Shown here piece by piece: positions 1 through 9,436 of a stretch of 64,000 bases of DNA. The first letter of the stretch is position 1, and each line of letters starts with the position of its first letter. Below the pieces are notes generated by a model that made no database searches, was not told the DNA's origin, and saw only the letters and a program-made list of their open reading frames with translations. The DNA is from Bacteroides mediterraneensis (GTDB lineage Bacteria > Bacteroidota > Bacteroidia > Bacteroidales > Bacteroidaceae), in NCBI RefSeq assembly GCF_900128455.1, contig NZ_LT635783.1:3214546-3278545 (forward strand), written 5' to 3'. The position numbers were made by a program, and so were the translations under genes.

Positions 1-1869
1 GCCATTGAAGGAAAGCCTTACACGCAGCAATATCCGATTGATTCGGCCAACCCGATGGTCGCCAAGGATATTGATGCTTCGGCACTGTGGAAAAAAATTG
101 TACACAATGCATGGAAATCGGCAGAGCCGGGGGTGTTGTTCTGGGATACCATCATTCGTGAGTCTGTACCCGACTGTTACGCCGACTTAGGTTTCCGCAC
201 GGTTTCAACAAACCCTTGTGGCGAAATTCCTCTGTGTCCGTACGACTCTTGCCGTCTGCTGGCCATCAACCTGTATTCATACGTAGTAAATCCATTTACT
301 CCGGAAGCTTACTTTGATTTTGAACTGTTCAAGAAGCATGTGGCATTGGCACAGCGCATAATGGACGACATCATCGATCTGGAACTGGAAAAGATTGAAC
401 GGATTTTTGAAAAAATAGATTCTGACCCTGAAAGCATGGAAGTGAAAGGGACAGAACGCCACTTGTGGGAAAAGATTTATCGTAAATCGGGCTTGGGACG
501 CCGTACGGGTGTAGGTATCACGGCTGAAGGTGATATGTTGGCTGCCATGGGACTGCGTTATGGTACGGAAGAGGCTACTGAATTCTCTGAAAAAGTACAC
601 AAGACCATCGCCCTCGAAGCTTACCGTTCTTCCGTAAACATGGCCAAGGAACGTGGGGCTTTCGAAATCTACGACGCAGAGCGTGAAAAGAACAACCCGT
701 TCATCAACCGTCTGAAAGAGGCCGACCCTGAATTGTACGAAGAAATGAAGAAGTATGGCCGACGGAACATTGCCTGCCTGACGATTGCACCGACAGGAAC
801 TACCAGTCTGATGACTCAGACTACTTCGGGTATTGAACCGGTATTCATGCCTGTGTACAAACGTCGCCGGAAAGTCAATCCGAATGATACAAACGTTCAT
901 GTAGATTTCGTGGATGAAACTGGAGATGCATTCGAAGAGTATGTAGTGTTCCATCACAAATTCCTGACTTGGATGAAAGTGAACGGCTACGATCCAGACA
1001 AACGCTATACACAGGAGGAAATTGACGAACTGGTAGCTAAATCACCGTATTATAAAGCCACTTCCAACGATGTGGACTGGCTGATGAAGGTGAAGATGCA
1101 AGGACGTATCCAAAAATGGGTGGACCACTCCATCAGTGTGACCATCAACCTGCCGAACAACGTAAGCGAAGACCTCGTGAACCAGCTTTATGTAGAAGCT
1201 TGGCGTTCTGGCTGTAAAGGTTGTACCGTATATCGGGATGGCTCCCGTGCCGGCGTACTGCTTTCAACAAAGAAGAAAGACAAGAAAGAAGAAGAGGAAT
1301 GCCGCTGCAAACCGCCTCAGGTAGTGGAGGTACGCCCGAAAGTGTTGGAAGCCGACGTGGTACGTTTCCAGAACAACAAGGAAAAATGGGTGGCATTTGT
1401 CGGTCTGCTCGATGGAAGACCTTACGAAATCTTCACTGGTCTGCAGGATGATGAGGAAGGCATCGTATTGCCGAAATCTATTACCTCCGGACGTATCATC
1501 AAGAGCTACGACGAAGACGGTACCAAACATTACGACTTCCAGTTCGAAAACAAACGTGGCTACAAGATGACCATCGAAGGACTTTCTGAAAAGTTCAACA
1601 AAGAATACTGGAACTATGCCAAGCTGATTTCGGGTGTGCTCCGCTGGAGAATGCCGATTGAACAGGTCATCAAGCTGGTAAGTTCTCTGCAACTGGATAG
1701 CGAAAGCATCAACACGTGGAAGAACGGAGTGGAAAGAGCCCTGAAGAAATACGTGCAGGACGGTACTGAAGCCAAAGGCGTGAAATGTCCGAACTGCGGC
1801 CATGAAACCCTGGTATATCAGGAGGGCTGTCTGATTTGCAAGACTTGCGGTTCTTCACGCTGCGGATAA
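1..1869 (+). CDS. nrdJ: Class II (adenosylcobalamin-dependent) ribonucleotide reductase, C-terminal part
   Basis: The reading frame is open from base 1, so the gene starts outside the window; 622 codons plus stop are visible. The enzyme reduces ribonucleotides to deoxyribonucleotides using B12. Visible motifs: the active-site strand NPCGEIPL (near codon 70), the loop APTGTTS typical of class II enzymes, and a C-terminal cysteine-rich tail (CPNCGHE followed by CLICKTCGSSRCG) that usually carries thiols or zinc for reactivation. A Lys/Glu-rich linker near codon 420-435 separates the barrel from the C-terminal domain. folB follows about 100 bp later. Class II assignment rests on the APTGTTS loop and the Cys tail; the N-terminal half could not be checked. 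Confidence 0.9.
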   Translation, partial: AIEGKPYTQQYPIDSANPMVAKDIDASALWKKIVHNAWKSAEPGVLFWDTIIRESVPDCYADLGFRTVSTNPCGEIPLCPYDSCRLLAINLYSYVVNPFTPEAYFDFELFKKHVALAQRIMDDIIDLELEKIERIFEKIDSDPESMEVKGTERHLWEKIYRKSGLGRRTGVGITAEGDMLAAMGLRYGTEEATEFSEKVHKTIALEAYRSSVNMAKERGAFEIYDAEREKNNPFINRLKEADPELYEEMKKYGRRNIACLTIAPTGTTSLMTQTTSGIEPVFMPVYKRRRKVNPNDTNVHVDFVDETGDAFEEYVVFHHKFLTWMKVNGYDPDKRYTQEEIDELVAKSPYYKATSNDVDWLMKVKMQGRIQKWVDHSISVTINLPNNVSEDLVNQLYVEAWRSGCKGCTVYRDGSRAGVLLSTKKKDKKEEEECRCKPPQVVEVRPKVLEADVVRFQNNKEKWVAFVGLLDGRPYEIFTGLQDDEEGIVLPKSITSGRIIKSYDEDGTKHYDFQFENKRGYKMTIEGLSEKFNKEYWNYAKLISGVLRWRMPIEQVIKLVSSLQLDSESINTWKNGVERALKKYVQDGTEAKGVKCPNCGHETLVYQEGCLICKTCGSSRCG

Positions 1870-1973
1870 GAATTTATGACATTCGAGTGAATTACTCAAC
1901 CATATCGGGCATGAATCTGGCAAGAAGCTTTGAACAAGCGCCGGATTCATGCCTCTCTTATATCCCCTTCAAC

Positions 1974-2345
1974 ATGAAACAATCTGAAATGTACATTCAC
2001 CTGAACGGACTGAAAATCTATGCCTTCCACGGCGTACTCCCTCAGGAAAACAAGGTGGGTGCCGAATTCACCCTCAATCTGCGGCTAAAAACGGATTTCA
2101 GCCGCGCATCGCAAACAGACGACCTGAATTATACGCTCAATTATGCAGAGGTGTTTCAGGTGGTGAAAGAAGAGATGCAAGTGCCTTCCCGCCTACTGGA
2201 ACACGTCGTCCAACGCATTGCCGAACGGTTGTTCCGGGACTTCCCCACCCTTACGGAAGTCAAGATTGCCTTGTTCAAGCAGAATCCTCCCATGGGGGCA
2301 GACTGTAGGGAAACCGGAGTGGAATCAACTTACACCAAAAACTAA
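1974..2345 (+). CDS. folB: Dihydroneopterin aldolase
   Basis: Converts 7,8-dihydroneopterin to 6-hydroxymethyl-dihydropterin in folate synthesis. The 123-residue protein is the normal FolB length and shows the family landmarks: YAFHGVLPQE near the N-terminus, the conserved LLEHVVQRIAERLF helix with the catalytic-region Glu, and a C-terminal strand ending in GVE. The open frame extends upstream into the reductase gene, but FolB homology begins about residue 6, so ATG at 1974 (or the in-frame ATG at 1989) is preferred. It lies 6 bp upstream of the phosphatase gene, so the two are probably co-transcribed. Confidence 0.88.
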   Translation: MKQSEMYIHLNGLKIYAFHGVLPQENKVGAEFTLNLRLKTDFSRASQTDDLNYTLNYAEVFQVVKEEMQVPSRLLEHVVQRIAERLFRDFPTLTEVKIALFKQNPPMGADCRETGVESTYTKN

Positions 2346-2351
2346 CGCGAT

Positions 2352-3014
2352 ATGAAGAAACTTGTGATTTTTGACTTAGACGGAACTTTGCTAAACACGA
2401 TTGCCGACCTGGCCGCGGCTACCAATTACGCCTTGACTCAATTCGGCTATCCTACTCATCCGACCGACGCCTATCGCTTTTTTGTAGGCAACGGCATCAA
2501 CAAACTCTTTGAACGGGCACTTCCCGAACAGGAAAGGACTCTGGAAAACGTCATACGCATCCGTTCGAAGTTTGTCCCCTACTACAATATCCACAATGCA
2601 GATTTAAGCCGTCCCTATCCCGGCATCGAAGAACTGCTCAACCTGCTGCAACAGCATCATCTCCAGCTTGCCGTAGCCTCCAACAAATATCAAGAAGCCA
2701 CCGCCAAACTCATCGGACAATATTTTCCTGCCATCCATTTCACGGCAGTTTTCGGACAGCGGGACAACGTACCGACCAAACCAGATCCTCAGGTGGTAAA
2801 TGAAATCATACAAATGGCCGGAGTAAGCAAAGAAGAAGTGGTCTATATCGGCGACTCCGGAGTGGACATGCAGACCGGACTCAACGCAGGAGTCACCACC
2901 ATCGGAGCATGCTGGGGTTTCCGGCCGAAAAGTGAATTGGAGGAATTTCACCCGGATTTGCTGGCGGAAAAGCCTGAGGATATCAGCCATTTCCTGCAAT
3001 TATCCAATATCTAA
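2352..3014 (+). CDS. gph: HAD-family phosphatase, phosphoglycolate phosphatase-like
   Basis: A 220-residue HAD hydrolase. Motif I is FDLDGTLLNT (residues 7-16, nucleophile Asp8), motif II is the VASNK segment, motif III is the Lys in TKPDPQ, and motif IV is YIGDSGVDM with the Mg-binding acidic residue. The helical cap between motifs I and II is the type found in Gph/PGP enzymes that hydrolyse 2-phosphoglycolate or other small phosphate esters. Substrate cannot be fixed from sequence. It follows folB by 6 bp and ends before a bidirectional hairpin terminator. Confidence 0.82.
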   Translation: MKKLVIFDLDGTLLNTIADLAAATNYALTQFGYPTHPTDAYRFFVGNGINKLFERALPEQERTLENVIRIRSKFVPYYNIHNADLSRPYPGIEELLNLLQQHHLQLAVASNKYQEATAKLIGQYFPAIHFTAVFGQRDNVPTKPDPQVVNEIIQMAGVSKEEVVYIGDSGVDMQTGLNAGVTTIGACWGFRPKSELEEFHPDLLAEKPEDISHFLQLSNI

Positions 3015-3058
3015 TATCACAGCCCGCGCATTCACACCACAATTTACGGGCATAAAAA

Positions 3059-3093
3059 AACGCCTTTACGTTCTATGCCAGACGTAAAGGTGC
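3059..3093. terminator. Bidirectional hairpin terminator between convergent genes
   Basis: GCCTTTACGT (3062-3071) pairs with ACGTAAAGGTGC (3082-3093) around a 10-nt loop. It is flanked by an A-run on the left and T-rich sequence on the right, so it can end transcription from both the phosphatase gene and the opposing Sel1-repeat gene. Confidence 0.75.
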
Positions 3094-3154
3094 TTTATTA
3101 CAGACAAAAGGATGCTTCGAATAAGACGCTAATCACTTTTCGGAAGAAGATAAA

Positions 3155-4255
3155 TCACGACTCTGACAGTCGTTTAAGGGCCAGATGATGCCCTGCCTGA
3201 GCCGCTTTCTTATACCAGAACATAGCCAGATGGAGGTCGGGAGTTCCGGTCCAACCTTCTTCGTATCCTTGTCCAATCCGATAAAAGGCATAAGGATCGG
3301 ATGAGTGGCGGTAAGCCTCGAAAGCCTGCGGCAAGGACACAGGCAACCGACCGCATCCCTTGCGGTACAAATCTCCCAGATTGGCCGAGGCATAGGTCAA
3401 ATCACCCTGACGGACAGCCTCTTTGAACCAGAACTCAGCTTCATAGCCATCGGAATCCACCCCGACTCCTTCCTGATATAACGTTCCGATGTCATTCAAA
3501 ACCACTCCATCCACACGGGTTCCTTCGCGGTATTCCTTTCCCAGCTCCAAGAGCATATCCACGTCTTCCTGTGAAAAACTTTCCCAGGTTTCCGTACCGT
3601 CGGACTGCCATGACTTGACACGACCGATTGATACATGCTGTGGCACATCCACTTCCACGTCCATGGCATAAGCCAGACTGTCGGCTATAAATTCATCCCG
3701 CGTTGCTTCCAAAAGCCATCCCTTTTGCAACAAATACTGGATGTAGCCATAAATACGGGAAGTGGAAGAATGAAGATTCACCCCATATTGCTTCAGCTGT
3801 TCGAGCGAAACATAGCGGATACCTTCTTTAGGCAATTCCAGATAACAACGGGGCACAACGGAAAGCACCACCTTCAACGAAGCAATCTCTTCCCCTATGC
3901 AGTCTTCAATCCACTGCGTTCCCAAGCGTTCATACACAGAATAAGTCTTTCCATCCTCTCCCGATACCAGTTTCGGACTATGTCCGTTCAGACACAACCC
4001 CAGTGTGTCAATCAGATAAGGAAAGAACTTATAATCATCATAAGAAGACAAACCGTCCATGGCCACCACCACCTTCCCCTTCTGGTCTTCTGAAATAGCA
4101 AATGAAGTCGTGGAATATTCCGGACGATGAAAATAATACAGATTTTTTCCCTGATACGTGCCCTGAAGCGTCACCTTTACCGGTACCTCCAGCCTGCGTA
4201 TAAGTTCCTTCATACGAAAAGGGGCAACCGTATTCAGTTGAAAAGAAATTCGCAT
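3155..4255 (-). CDS. Sel1/TPR-repeat protein
   Basis: 366 residues with no signal peptide. The C-terminal third contains Sel1-type repeats: the segments NDIGTLYQEGVGV, ANLGDLYRKGCG and YRIGQGYEEGW each begin a helix pair, and AMFWYKKAAQAG is a classic Sel1 second helix. The N-terminal two thirds are not a family I recognise. Start chosen at the ATG at 4255 because the upstream part of the frame overlaps mnmA. It lies 11 bp downstream of mnmA and is probably translated from the same mRNA, so a role linked to tRNA thiolation or sulfur handling is possible but is only an inference from position. Confidence 0.7.
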   Translation of the reverse strand: MRISFQLNTVAPFRMKELIRRLEVPVKVTLQGTYQGKNLYYFHRPEYSTTSFAISEDQKGKVVVAMDGLSSYDDYKFFPYLIDTLGLCLNGHSPKLVSGEDGKTYSVYERLGTQWIEDCIGEEIASLKVVLSVVPRCYLELPKEGIRYVSLEQLKQYGVNLHSSTSRIYGYIQYLLQKGWLLEATRDEFIADSLAYAMDVEVDVPQHVSIGRVKSWQSDGTETWESFSQEDVDMLLELGKEYREGTRVDGVVLNDIGTLYQEGVGVDSDGYEAEFWFKEAVRQGDLTYASANLGDLYRKGCGRLPVSLPQAFEAYRHSSDPYAFYRIGQGYEEGWTGTPDLHLAMFWYKKAAQAGHHLALKRLSES

Positions 4256-4266
4256 AGTCAGCCTTT

Positions 4267-5340
4267 CTACTTTAAAAATTCCCTTGTTCTTATCTCGCCA
4301 CTGCCTATGCACAGGCGAGCATCCTTGTCATAAATCACCCCGAACTGCCCAGGGGCTATCCCCTGTATCGGCTCCGCGCTGGACACCAGCAATCCGTCTT
4401 CCGAAAAACGGACGGTTCCAGTCTGAAAGGTATCCGTGTGGCGTATCTTGAAACAAACTTCAGTTTCCGGTTCTTTCCAAGGATTCAAGGTAATGAAATG
4501 GAAGTCCTTCAAGTAAAAGGAGTAGCCAAACTGCTTTTCTGTATCATAACCATGCGACACATAGATAATGTTTTCATCCACATTCTTATCTACGACGAAC
4601 CACGGACCGCCACCCAGTCCCAACCCTTTGCGTTGCCCAATGGTATGGAACCAATACCCCCGATGCTGTCCGATGACCTTTCCTGTCTCCAACTCAACCA
4701 CCAATCCTGGCCGTTCACCCAGGAAACGACGGATAAAGTCATTGTAGTTAATCTTACCCAGGAAACAGATTCCCTGACTGTCTTTCCGTCTGGCACTTGG
4801 CAAGGAAGCCTTCAAAGCCAACGCCCGCACTTCCTCTTTCATCAATCCGCCCAACGGGAACATCAGTCGCGACACCTGAAGGTAATCAATCTGTGCCAAG
4901 AAATCCGTCTGGTCCTTCACCGGGTCTTTGGCTGTAGCCAGCCACGTATGCCCGTCAATTACAAGTGTAGAAGCATAATGTCCTGTAGCTATCTTATCAT
5001 AGTCATGTCCGGCCTTTTGGTCGAAACAACCGAACTTTATCAATTTATTACACATCACATCCGGATTGGGAGTCAGCCCACGCCGTACCTTATCGATGGT
5101 GTAAGCCACCACATTGTCCCAATACTCCTTCTGCAAATCCACGATATGGAACGGCAGCCCATATTTCCGGGCAGTGGCAGAAGCCAGTTCTATGTCCTCT
5201 TCCGCCGTACACGTCAGCTCCTCATCCGTATCCATACCAATCTTTATGTAAAACAAATCTGGCTTATACCCTTGTTCACACAACAGATGTACAGCTACCG
5301 CGCTGTCAACTCCTCCCGAAATCAATGCTGCTATCTTCAT
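4267..5340 (-). CDS. mnmA: tRNA-specific 2-thiouridylase
   Basis: Installs sulfur at U34 of Lys, Glu and Gln tRNAs using ATP and a persulfide relay. The 357-residue protein begins with the PP-loop [12 protein letters not shown], has the first catalytic Cys in [13 protein letters not shown], the ATGHYA segment, and the second Cys in [13 protein letters not shown]. The C-terminal portion resembles the usual beta-barrel domain. The start at 5340 places the PP-loop about 10 residues from the N-terminus, as in the family; the longer open frame would start inside the promoter. Bacteroides often carry more than one MnmA copy, so this may be one of two. Confidence 0.92.
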   Translation of the reverse strand: MKIAALISGGVDSAVAVHLLCEQGYKPDLFYIKIGMDTDEELTCTAEEDIELASATARKYGLPFHIVDLQKEYWDNVVAYTIDKVRRGLTPNPDVMCNKLIKFGCFDQKAGHDYDKIATGHYASTLVIDGHTWLATAKDPVKDQTDFLAQIDYLQVSRLMFPLGGLMKEEVRALALKASLPSARRKDSQGICFLGKINYNDFIRRFLGERPGLVVELETGKVIGQHRGYWFHTIGQRKGLGLGGGPWFVVDKNVDENIIYVSHGYDTEKQFGYSFYLKDFHFITLNPWKEPETEVCFKIRHTDTFQTGTVRFSEDGLLVSSAEPIQGIAPGQFGVIYDKDARLCIGSGEIRTREFLK

Positions 5341-5358
5341 ATTTATCTTTTTTAGCGG

Positions 5359-5389
5359 CAAAAATACCGCCTAGATTCTAAGTGAACAA
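5359..5389 (-). promoter_or_regulatory. Bacteroidetes-type promoter of mnmA
   Basis: Read on the minus strand: TTG (5389-5387), 20 bp, then TATTTTTG (5366-5359), matching the TTTG-N19-21-TAnnTTTG consensus. It lies 19 bp upstream of the mnmA start. Confidence 0.6.
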
Positions 5390-5409
5390 TACCCTTTTCA
5401 GGGTATATC

Positions 5410-6009
5410 TCATTTCAAAGCCTGAAACTGCTCTATCAATGAAGTAAGGTTTGCTGTAAACAAACGGGCCGAAATGGCCAACAAGATGATGCCGAAGAAT
5501 TTACGGATGACATAAATTCCTCCTTTTCCCAGCATGCGCTCGATGCGGTCTGTCAGCTTCAATACGATATAGACCCACACCATATTCAATATCAACGCCA
5601 ACACAATGTTAATCGGCGCATATTCCGCCCGCAACGACAACAAAGTGGTAAATGCGCCGGCACCTGCCAGCAAAGGGAACACCAAAGGCACCAGAGTGGC
5701 CTCTTTGATAGGTCCTGTATTCTTGAAAATTTCGATATCCAGAATCATTTCCAGCGACATCAGAAAAATGACAAAAGCACCGGCTACGGCAAACGAAGCA
5801 ATATCCACCTGAAACAAACGCAACATCATGTCGCCGGCATAGAAAAAACCTAGAAGAAGCGCAAAAGCGATAAAAGTGGCCTTAGGGGCATTTACAGCCC
5901 GCCCTTTCTGCTTCAAATCCAGAATGATAGGGATAGAGCCAATGATATCAATCACGGCAAAAAGGACGATAAAGGCACTTAAAAACTGTTGAAAATCAAA
6001 TCCAATCAT
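5410..6009 (-). CDS. MarC family integral membrane protein
   Basis: 199 residues, about six hydrophobic segments, typical of the MarC/UPF0056 family. The N-terminal AVIDIIGSIPIILDLK and the central FPLLAGAGAFTTLLSL are characteristic family segments. Members are inner-membrane proteins of unsettled function; early links to multiple antibiotic resistance were not upheld. It has its own promoter and is followed by mnmA about 70 bp downstream on the same strand, though mnmA also has its own promoter. Confidence 0.85.
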   Translation of the reverse strand: MIGFDFQQFLSAFIVLFAVIDIIGSIPIILDLKQKGRAVNAPKATFIAFALLLGFFYAGDMMLRLFQVDIASFAVAGAFVIFLMSLEMILDIEIFKNTGPIKEATLVPLVFPLLAGAGAFTTLLSLRAEYAPINIVLALILNMVWVYIVLKLTDRIERMLGKGGIYVIRKFFGIILLAISARLFTANLTSLIEQFQALK

Positions 6010-6032
6010 TGTTATTATCCAAATTACTTTTG

Positions 6033-6062
6033 CAAAGTTATCATTTTTTTATACACCTGCAA
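6033..6062 (-). promoter_or_regulatory. Bacteroidetes-type promoter of marC
   Basis: Minus strand: TTG (6062-6060), 19 bp, TAACTTTG (6040-6033), 23 bp upstream of the marC ATG. It matches the Bacteroides -33/-7 consensus. Confidence 0.65.
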
Positions 6063-6148
6063 GATTTGACAAACATTATCAGACTGTAAGAAAGAATAAA
6101 AAAGATAAAACCTATAATCAAGGAACTGCTGCACTGAGGAAATATACT

Positions 6149-6156
6149 TAACTTTG
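6149..6156 (+). promoter_or_regulatory. Candidate -7 element of the Crp-type regulator gene
   Basis: TAACTTTG lies 35 bp upstream of the ATG at 6192. No good -33 TTG lies 19-21 bp further up, so the promoter may be weak or activator-dependent. Confidence 0.4.
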
Positions 6157-6191
6157 TATGTTAAAAGATAACTTAATAAAGTTAACGAGAG

Positions 6192-6878
6192 ATGGAATTG
6201 ACAATGTACGACAAGCTTTTACAGCTCCCTCTGTTTCAAGGGATGTCGAAATTCGACTTTACCGACATCCTGGAGAAAGTAAAGATTCACTTCAATAAAT
6301 ATGAACCTGGAAGCTGCCTGGTAAAACAAGATACTCCGTGCGACCAGCTTATTTTTGTGCTGGACGGAGAAGTACAGATAGAATCCAACGATGCTCCGCA
6401 CAAATACACTTTGTGGGAAAACTTTAAAAGTCCGAATGTCATCGAGCCTTATTCCTTGTTTGGAATGCGCCCTTATTTTACGGCATCATACACTGCGCTG
6501 ACCGAAGTAAATACCTTGCACATTGAGAAATCCTACATTCTCAACGAATTGTGCCGCTATGAAGTGTTCAACCTGAACTATATGAACATGCTGAGCAACC
6601 GGAGCCAGGTAATTTACAACAAACTGTGGAATTCCCATATCGGGAAGACACGTGATAAAATCATCAACTTTCTTCTGTTGCGCTGCATGACGCCTTACGG
6701 TCCGAAGAAACTGTCCATCCGGATGGAAGACCTCGCCCGGCTGATTGACGACACGCGCATCAATGTGTCGAACGTGCTGAACGACCTCCAGAACCGAGGC
6801 TTAATCCAACTGGGACGCCGCACGTTCAGCATTCCCGATTTAAGGGAGGTAATTCTCCTTTCGGACAAAAAAGAATAA
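6192..6878 (+). CDS. Crp/Fnr-family transcriptional regulator
   Basis: 228 residues: an N-terminal cyclic-nucleotide-binding-type beta barrel (about 10-125; VLDGEVQIES is the typical barrel strand), a dimerisation helix, and a C-terminal winged helix-turn-helix (about 155-225; LSIRMEDLARLIDDTRINVS gives the recognition region). No cysteine cluster for an Fnr-type iron-sulfur centre is visible at the N-terminus, and the cAMP-contact residues are not obvious, so the ligand is unknown. The M3 peptidase gene starts 25 bp downstream and may be co-transcribed. Confidence 0.85.
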   Translation: MELTMYDKLLQLPLFQGMSKFDFTDILEKVKIHFNKYEPGSCLVKQDTPCDQLIFVLDGEVQIESNDAPHKYTLWENFKSPNVIEPYSLFGMRPYFTASYTALTEVNTLHIEKSYILNELCRYEVFNLNYMNMLSNRSQVIYNKLWNSHIGKTRDKIINFLLLRCMTPYGPKKLSIRMEDLARLIDDTRINVSNVLNDLQNRGLIQLGRRTFSIPDLREVILLSDKKE

Positions 6879-6903
6879 ACCTAAATTTTTACAGACTAGC
6901 TTT

Positions 6904-8943
6904 ATGAACAATCCATTTTTGCAACCCTATCATACCCTCCACGACACCACTCCTTTCCAGCAGATACGGATAGAAGACTACGAACCGGCTATCCGGGAAG
7001 GAATGCGCCTGGAAGATGAGGAAATTCGGCAAATCACCGGGAATCCGGAGATGCCTACCTTCCAGAACACGGTTCTGGCACTGGAACATGCCGGAAAGAC
7101 CCTGGACAGAGTCACCACCGTCTTGTTCAACCTGCTGAGTGCGGAAACAAACGATGAACTGGAAGCCATTGCGGAGAAAATGACGCCGGAACTTTCGGAA
7201 CATGCCAACAACATCAGCCTCAACGAGACATTGTTTACGCGGGTCAAGGCGGTATATGAACAGCGGGACTCACTTCAGCTGACACCGGAAGAACGGCGCC
7301 TGTTGGAAAAGTCATACGACGGATTTGTCCGTAACGGTGCCAACCTGCCGGAAAAGGACAAAGAGACTTTCCGCAAGCTGAGCATGGAACTGAGCAGCCT
7401 GACTCTGAAATTCTCACAGAACCATCTGAAAGAGACGAACAGCTTCGAACTGGTTCTACAACACGAAGACGATTTGGCCGGACTGCCGGAAAGTGCCGTG
7501 GAAGCAGCGGCCCATACCGCTCATGAGAAGGGGAAAGACGGATGCTGGATTATCACCCTGCAGGCCCCCAGCTACGTACCCTTTATGAAATACAGCGATA
7601 AAAGAGAGCTGCGCAAACAACTTTACATGGCCTACAACACCCAATGTTGCCACGATAACGAATTCAACAACCTGAACATCGTAAAACGGTTGGTCAACCT
7701 GCGCATGGAGCTGGCTCAGCTGTTGGGATTCTCCAATTATGCGGAATACGTACTGAAAAAGCGTATGGCCGAAAACAGCGACCATGTGTACAAGCTGCTG
7801 AACGACTTACTGGAGGCCTATACCCCTGTGGCCCGGAAGGAAGTGGAGGAAATCCGCACTTTGGCCCGTGAACTGGAAGGAAGCGACTTCGAACTGATGC
7901 CGTGGGACTTTTCTTATTATGCAGAAAAGCTGAAGAACCGGAAATTCAGTCTCGACGAAGAAGCGCTCCGTCCCTATTTTGAACTAAGCCGCGTAAAAGC
8001 GGGCGTATTCGGACTGGCCACCCGCCTGTATGGCATCACCTTCAAGGAAAACCAAGAAATTCCGGTGTACCATCCGGATGTACAGGCCTACGAGGTGTTC
8101 GACCGCGACGGTAGTTTCCTAGCCGTACTTTATACCGACTTTCACCCCCGTGAAGGCAAACGTTCGGGCGCATGGATGACCAGCTACAAAGAGCAATGGA
8201 TAGAAGACAATGACACCAACAGTCGTCCGCACGTCTCCGTAACCATGAATTTCACCAAACCCACAAAAGACAAACCAGCCTTGCTGACTTTCTCGGAGGT
8301 CAACACCTTCCTGCATGAATTCGGCCATGCTCTGCACGGCATGTTTGCCAATACTCGCTTCCAAAGTATGAGCGGTACGAACGTGTATTGGGATTTTGTG
8401 GAACTTCCTTCACAAATCATGGAAAACTTTGCCATAGAAAAAGAATTTTTAAATACATTCGCATGTCATTACCAGACGGGCGAACCGATTCCCGAGGAAC
8501 TGATTCAACGCATTGTAGATGCTTCCAACTTCAACGTAGCTTATGCTTGCCTGCGTCAAGTCAGTTTCGGATTGCTCGACATGGCCTGGTACACCCGCCA
8601 GACCCCGTTTGAGGGAGATGTAAAGGCATACGAGAAAGCTTCCTGGCAAAGCACCCAACTGCTTCCACAGCTGGAAGACACCTGCATGAGCGTACAGTTC
8701 GGGCATATCATGTCGGGCGGCTATTCAGCCGGATACTACAGTTACAAATGGGCGGAAGTACTGGATGCTGATGCCTTTTCGGTTTTCAAGGCGAAAGGAA
8801 TCTTCAATCCGGAAACGGCACGTTCCTTCCGGGAAAATATTTTATCAAAAGGGGGCACCGAACATCCGATGACGCTTTACAAACGCTTCCGGGGACAGGA
8901 ACCGACCATCGACGCATTGTTAAAAAGAAATGGAATAAAATGA
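6904..8943 (+). CDS. M3-family metallopeptidase (peptidyl-dipeptidase/oligopeptidase A type)
   Basis: 679 residues, the normal size of the Dcp/OpdA family. The zinc site HEFGHALH sits at about residues 472-479, with the third ligand Glu about 25 residues later in the FVELPSQIMENF segment. There is no signal peptide, so it is a cytoplasmic enzyme that degrades short peptides. The stop codon overlaps the next ATG (ATGA at 8940), indicating translational coupling to the lipoprotein gene. Confidence 0.93.
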   Translation: MNNPFLQPYHTLHDTTPFQQIRIEDYEPAIREGMRLEDEEIRQITGNPEMPTFQNTVLALEHAGKTLDRVTTVLFNLLSAETNDELEAIAEKMTPELSEHANNISLNETLFTRVKAVYEQRDSLQLTPEERRLLEKSYDGFVRNGANLPEKDKETFRKLSMELSSLTLKFSQNHLKETNSFELVLQHEDDLAGLPESAVEAAAHTAHEKGKDGCWIITLQAPSYVPFMKYSDKRELRKQLYMAYNTQCCHDNEFNNLNIVKRLVNLRMELAQLLGFSNYAEYVLKKRMAENSDHVYKLLNDLLEAYTPVARKEVEEIRTLARELEGSDFELMPWDFSYYAEKLKNRKFSLDEEALRPYFELSRVKAGVFGLATRLYGITFKENQEIPVYHPDVQAYEVFDRDGSFLAVLYTDFHPREGKRSGAWMTSYKEQWIEDNDTNSRPHVSVTMNFTKPTKDKPALLTFSEVNTFLHEFGHALHGMFANTRFQSMSGTNVYWDFVELPSQIMENFAIEKEFLNTFACHYQTGEPIPEELIQRIVDASNFNVAYACLRQVSFGLLDMAWYTRQTPFEGDVKAYEKASWQSTQLLPQLEDTCMSVQFGHIMSGGYSAGYYSYKWAEVLDADAFSVFKAKGIFNPETARSFRENILSKGGTEHPMTLYKRFRGQEPTIDALLKRNGIK

Positions 8944-9425
8944 ACATACAAATGAAAACATTCAAAATCTACTGTTTCTTTACGTTAATCCTGCTGCTGG
9001 CCGGATGTAACCAGAAAGACGATGTACATGAAATTTTCTCCAGCGGCCAGACATGGCACTGGAGCGGCTCTTACAGCACCAGCGACTGGAAAGATGACAA
9101 CAACTTCAATTCCACTTTGACGCGGGATGAACTGGCCAGAATCAATGATGGCCAAGACAAATACAATATCATTTTCAAAGAAGACGGCACAGTGGAAGGA
9201 AACGGAAGCAGTTTCAACTTTACCGGCACATGGAGTGCCAACGGGGATGACCAAAGCTTTTCTATCCAGCTGAAGCCTAACGGAAACCGCAGCGGACTGG
9301 ACAAGACCTTTTATGACGAAATAACCAACGCGAAATTCTATCGGGGCAGTTCACGGCTCATCAAGCTCTTTAACCTCGACAAGAATCATTACATTCAATT
9401 TTACCCCAAAGGTTTTAACAACTAG
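8940..9425 (+). CDS. Small lipoprotein of unknown function
   Basis: 161 residues with a lipoprotein signal: a hydrophobic core and lipobox LLAGC with the modified Cys at residue 23. The mature part is a polar beta-rich domain that includes YNIIFKEDGTVEG and FNFTGTWSANG, which resembles the lipocalin-like or stress-response lipoprotein pattern of Bacteroidales. An alternative ATG at 8952 would give a shorter signal peptide. The ATGA overlap with the M3 peptidase gene ties its expression to that gene. Function unknown. Confidence 0.65.
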   Translation: MNIQMKTFKIYCFFTLILLLAGCNQKDDVHEIFSSGQTWHWSGSYSTSDWKDDNNFNSTLTRDELARINDGQDKYNIIFKEDGTVEGNGSSFNFTGTWSANGDDQSFSIQLKPNGNRSGLDKTFYDEITNAKFYRGSSRLIKLFNLDKNHYIQFYPKGFNN

Positions 9426-9436
9426 GCAGCATCATT

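Noticed and set aside
4438-5355. A 305-codon open frame on the plus strand
   Set aside because: Antisense to mnmA, with no recognisable domain; mnmA has complete catalytic motifs.
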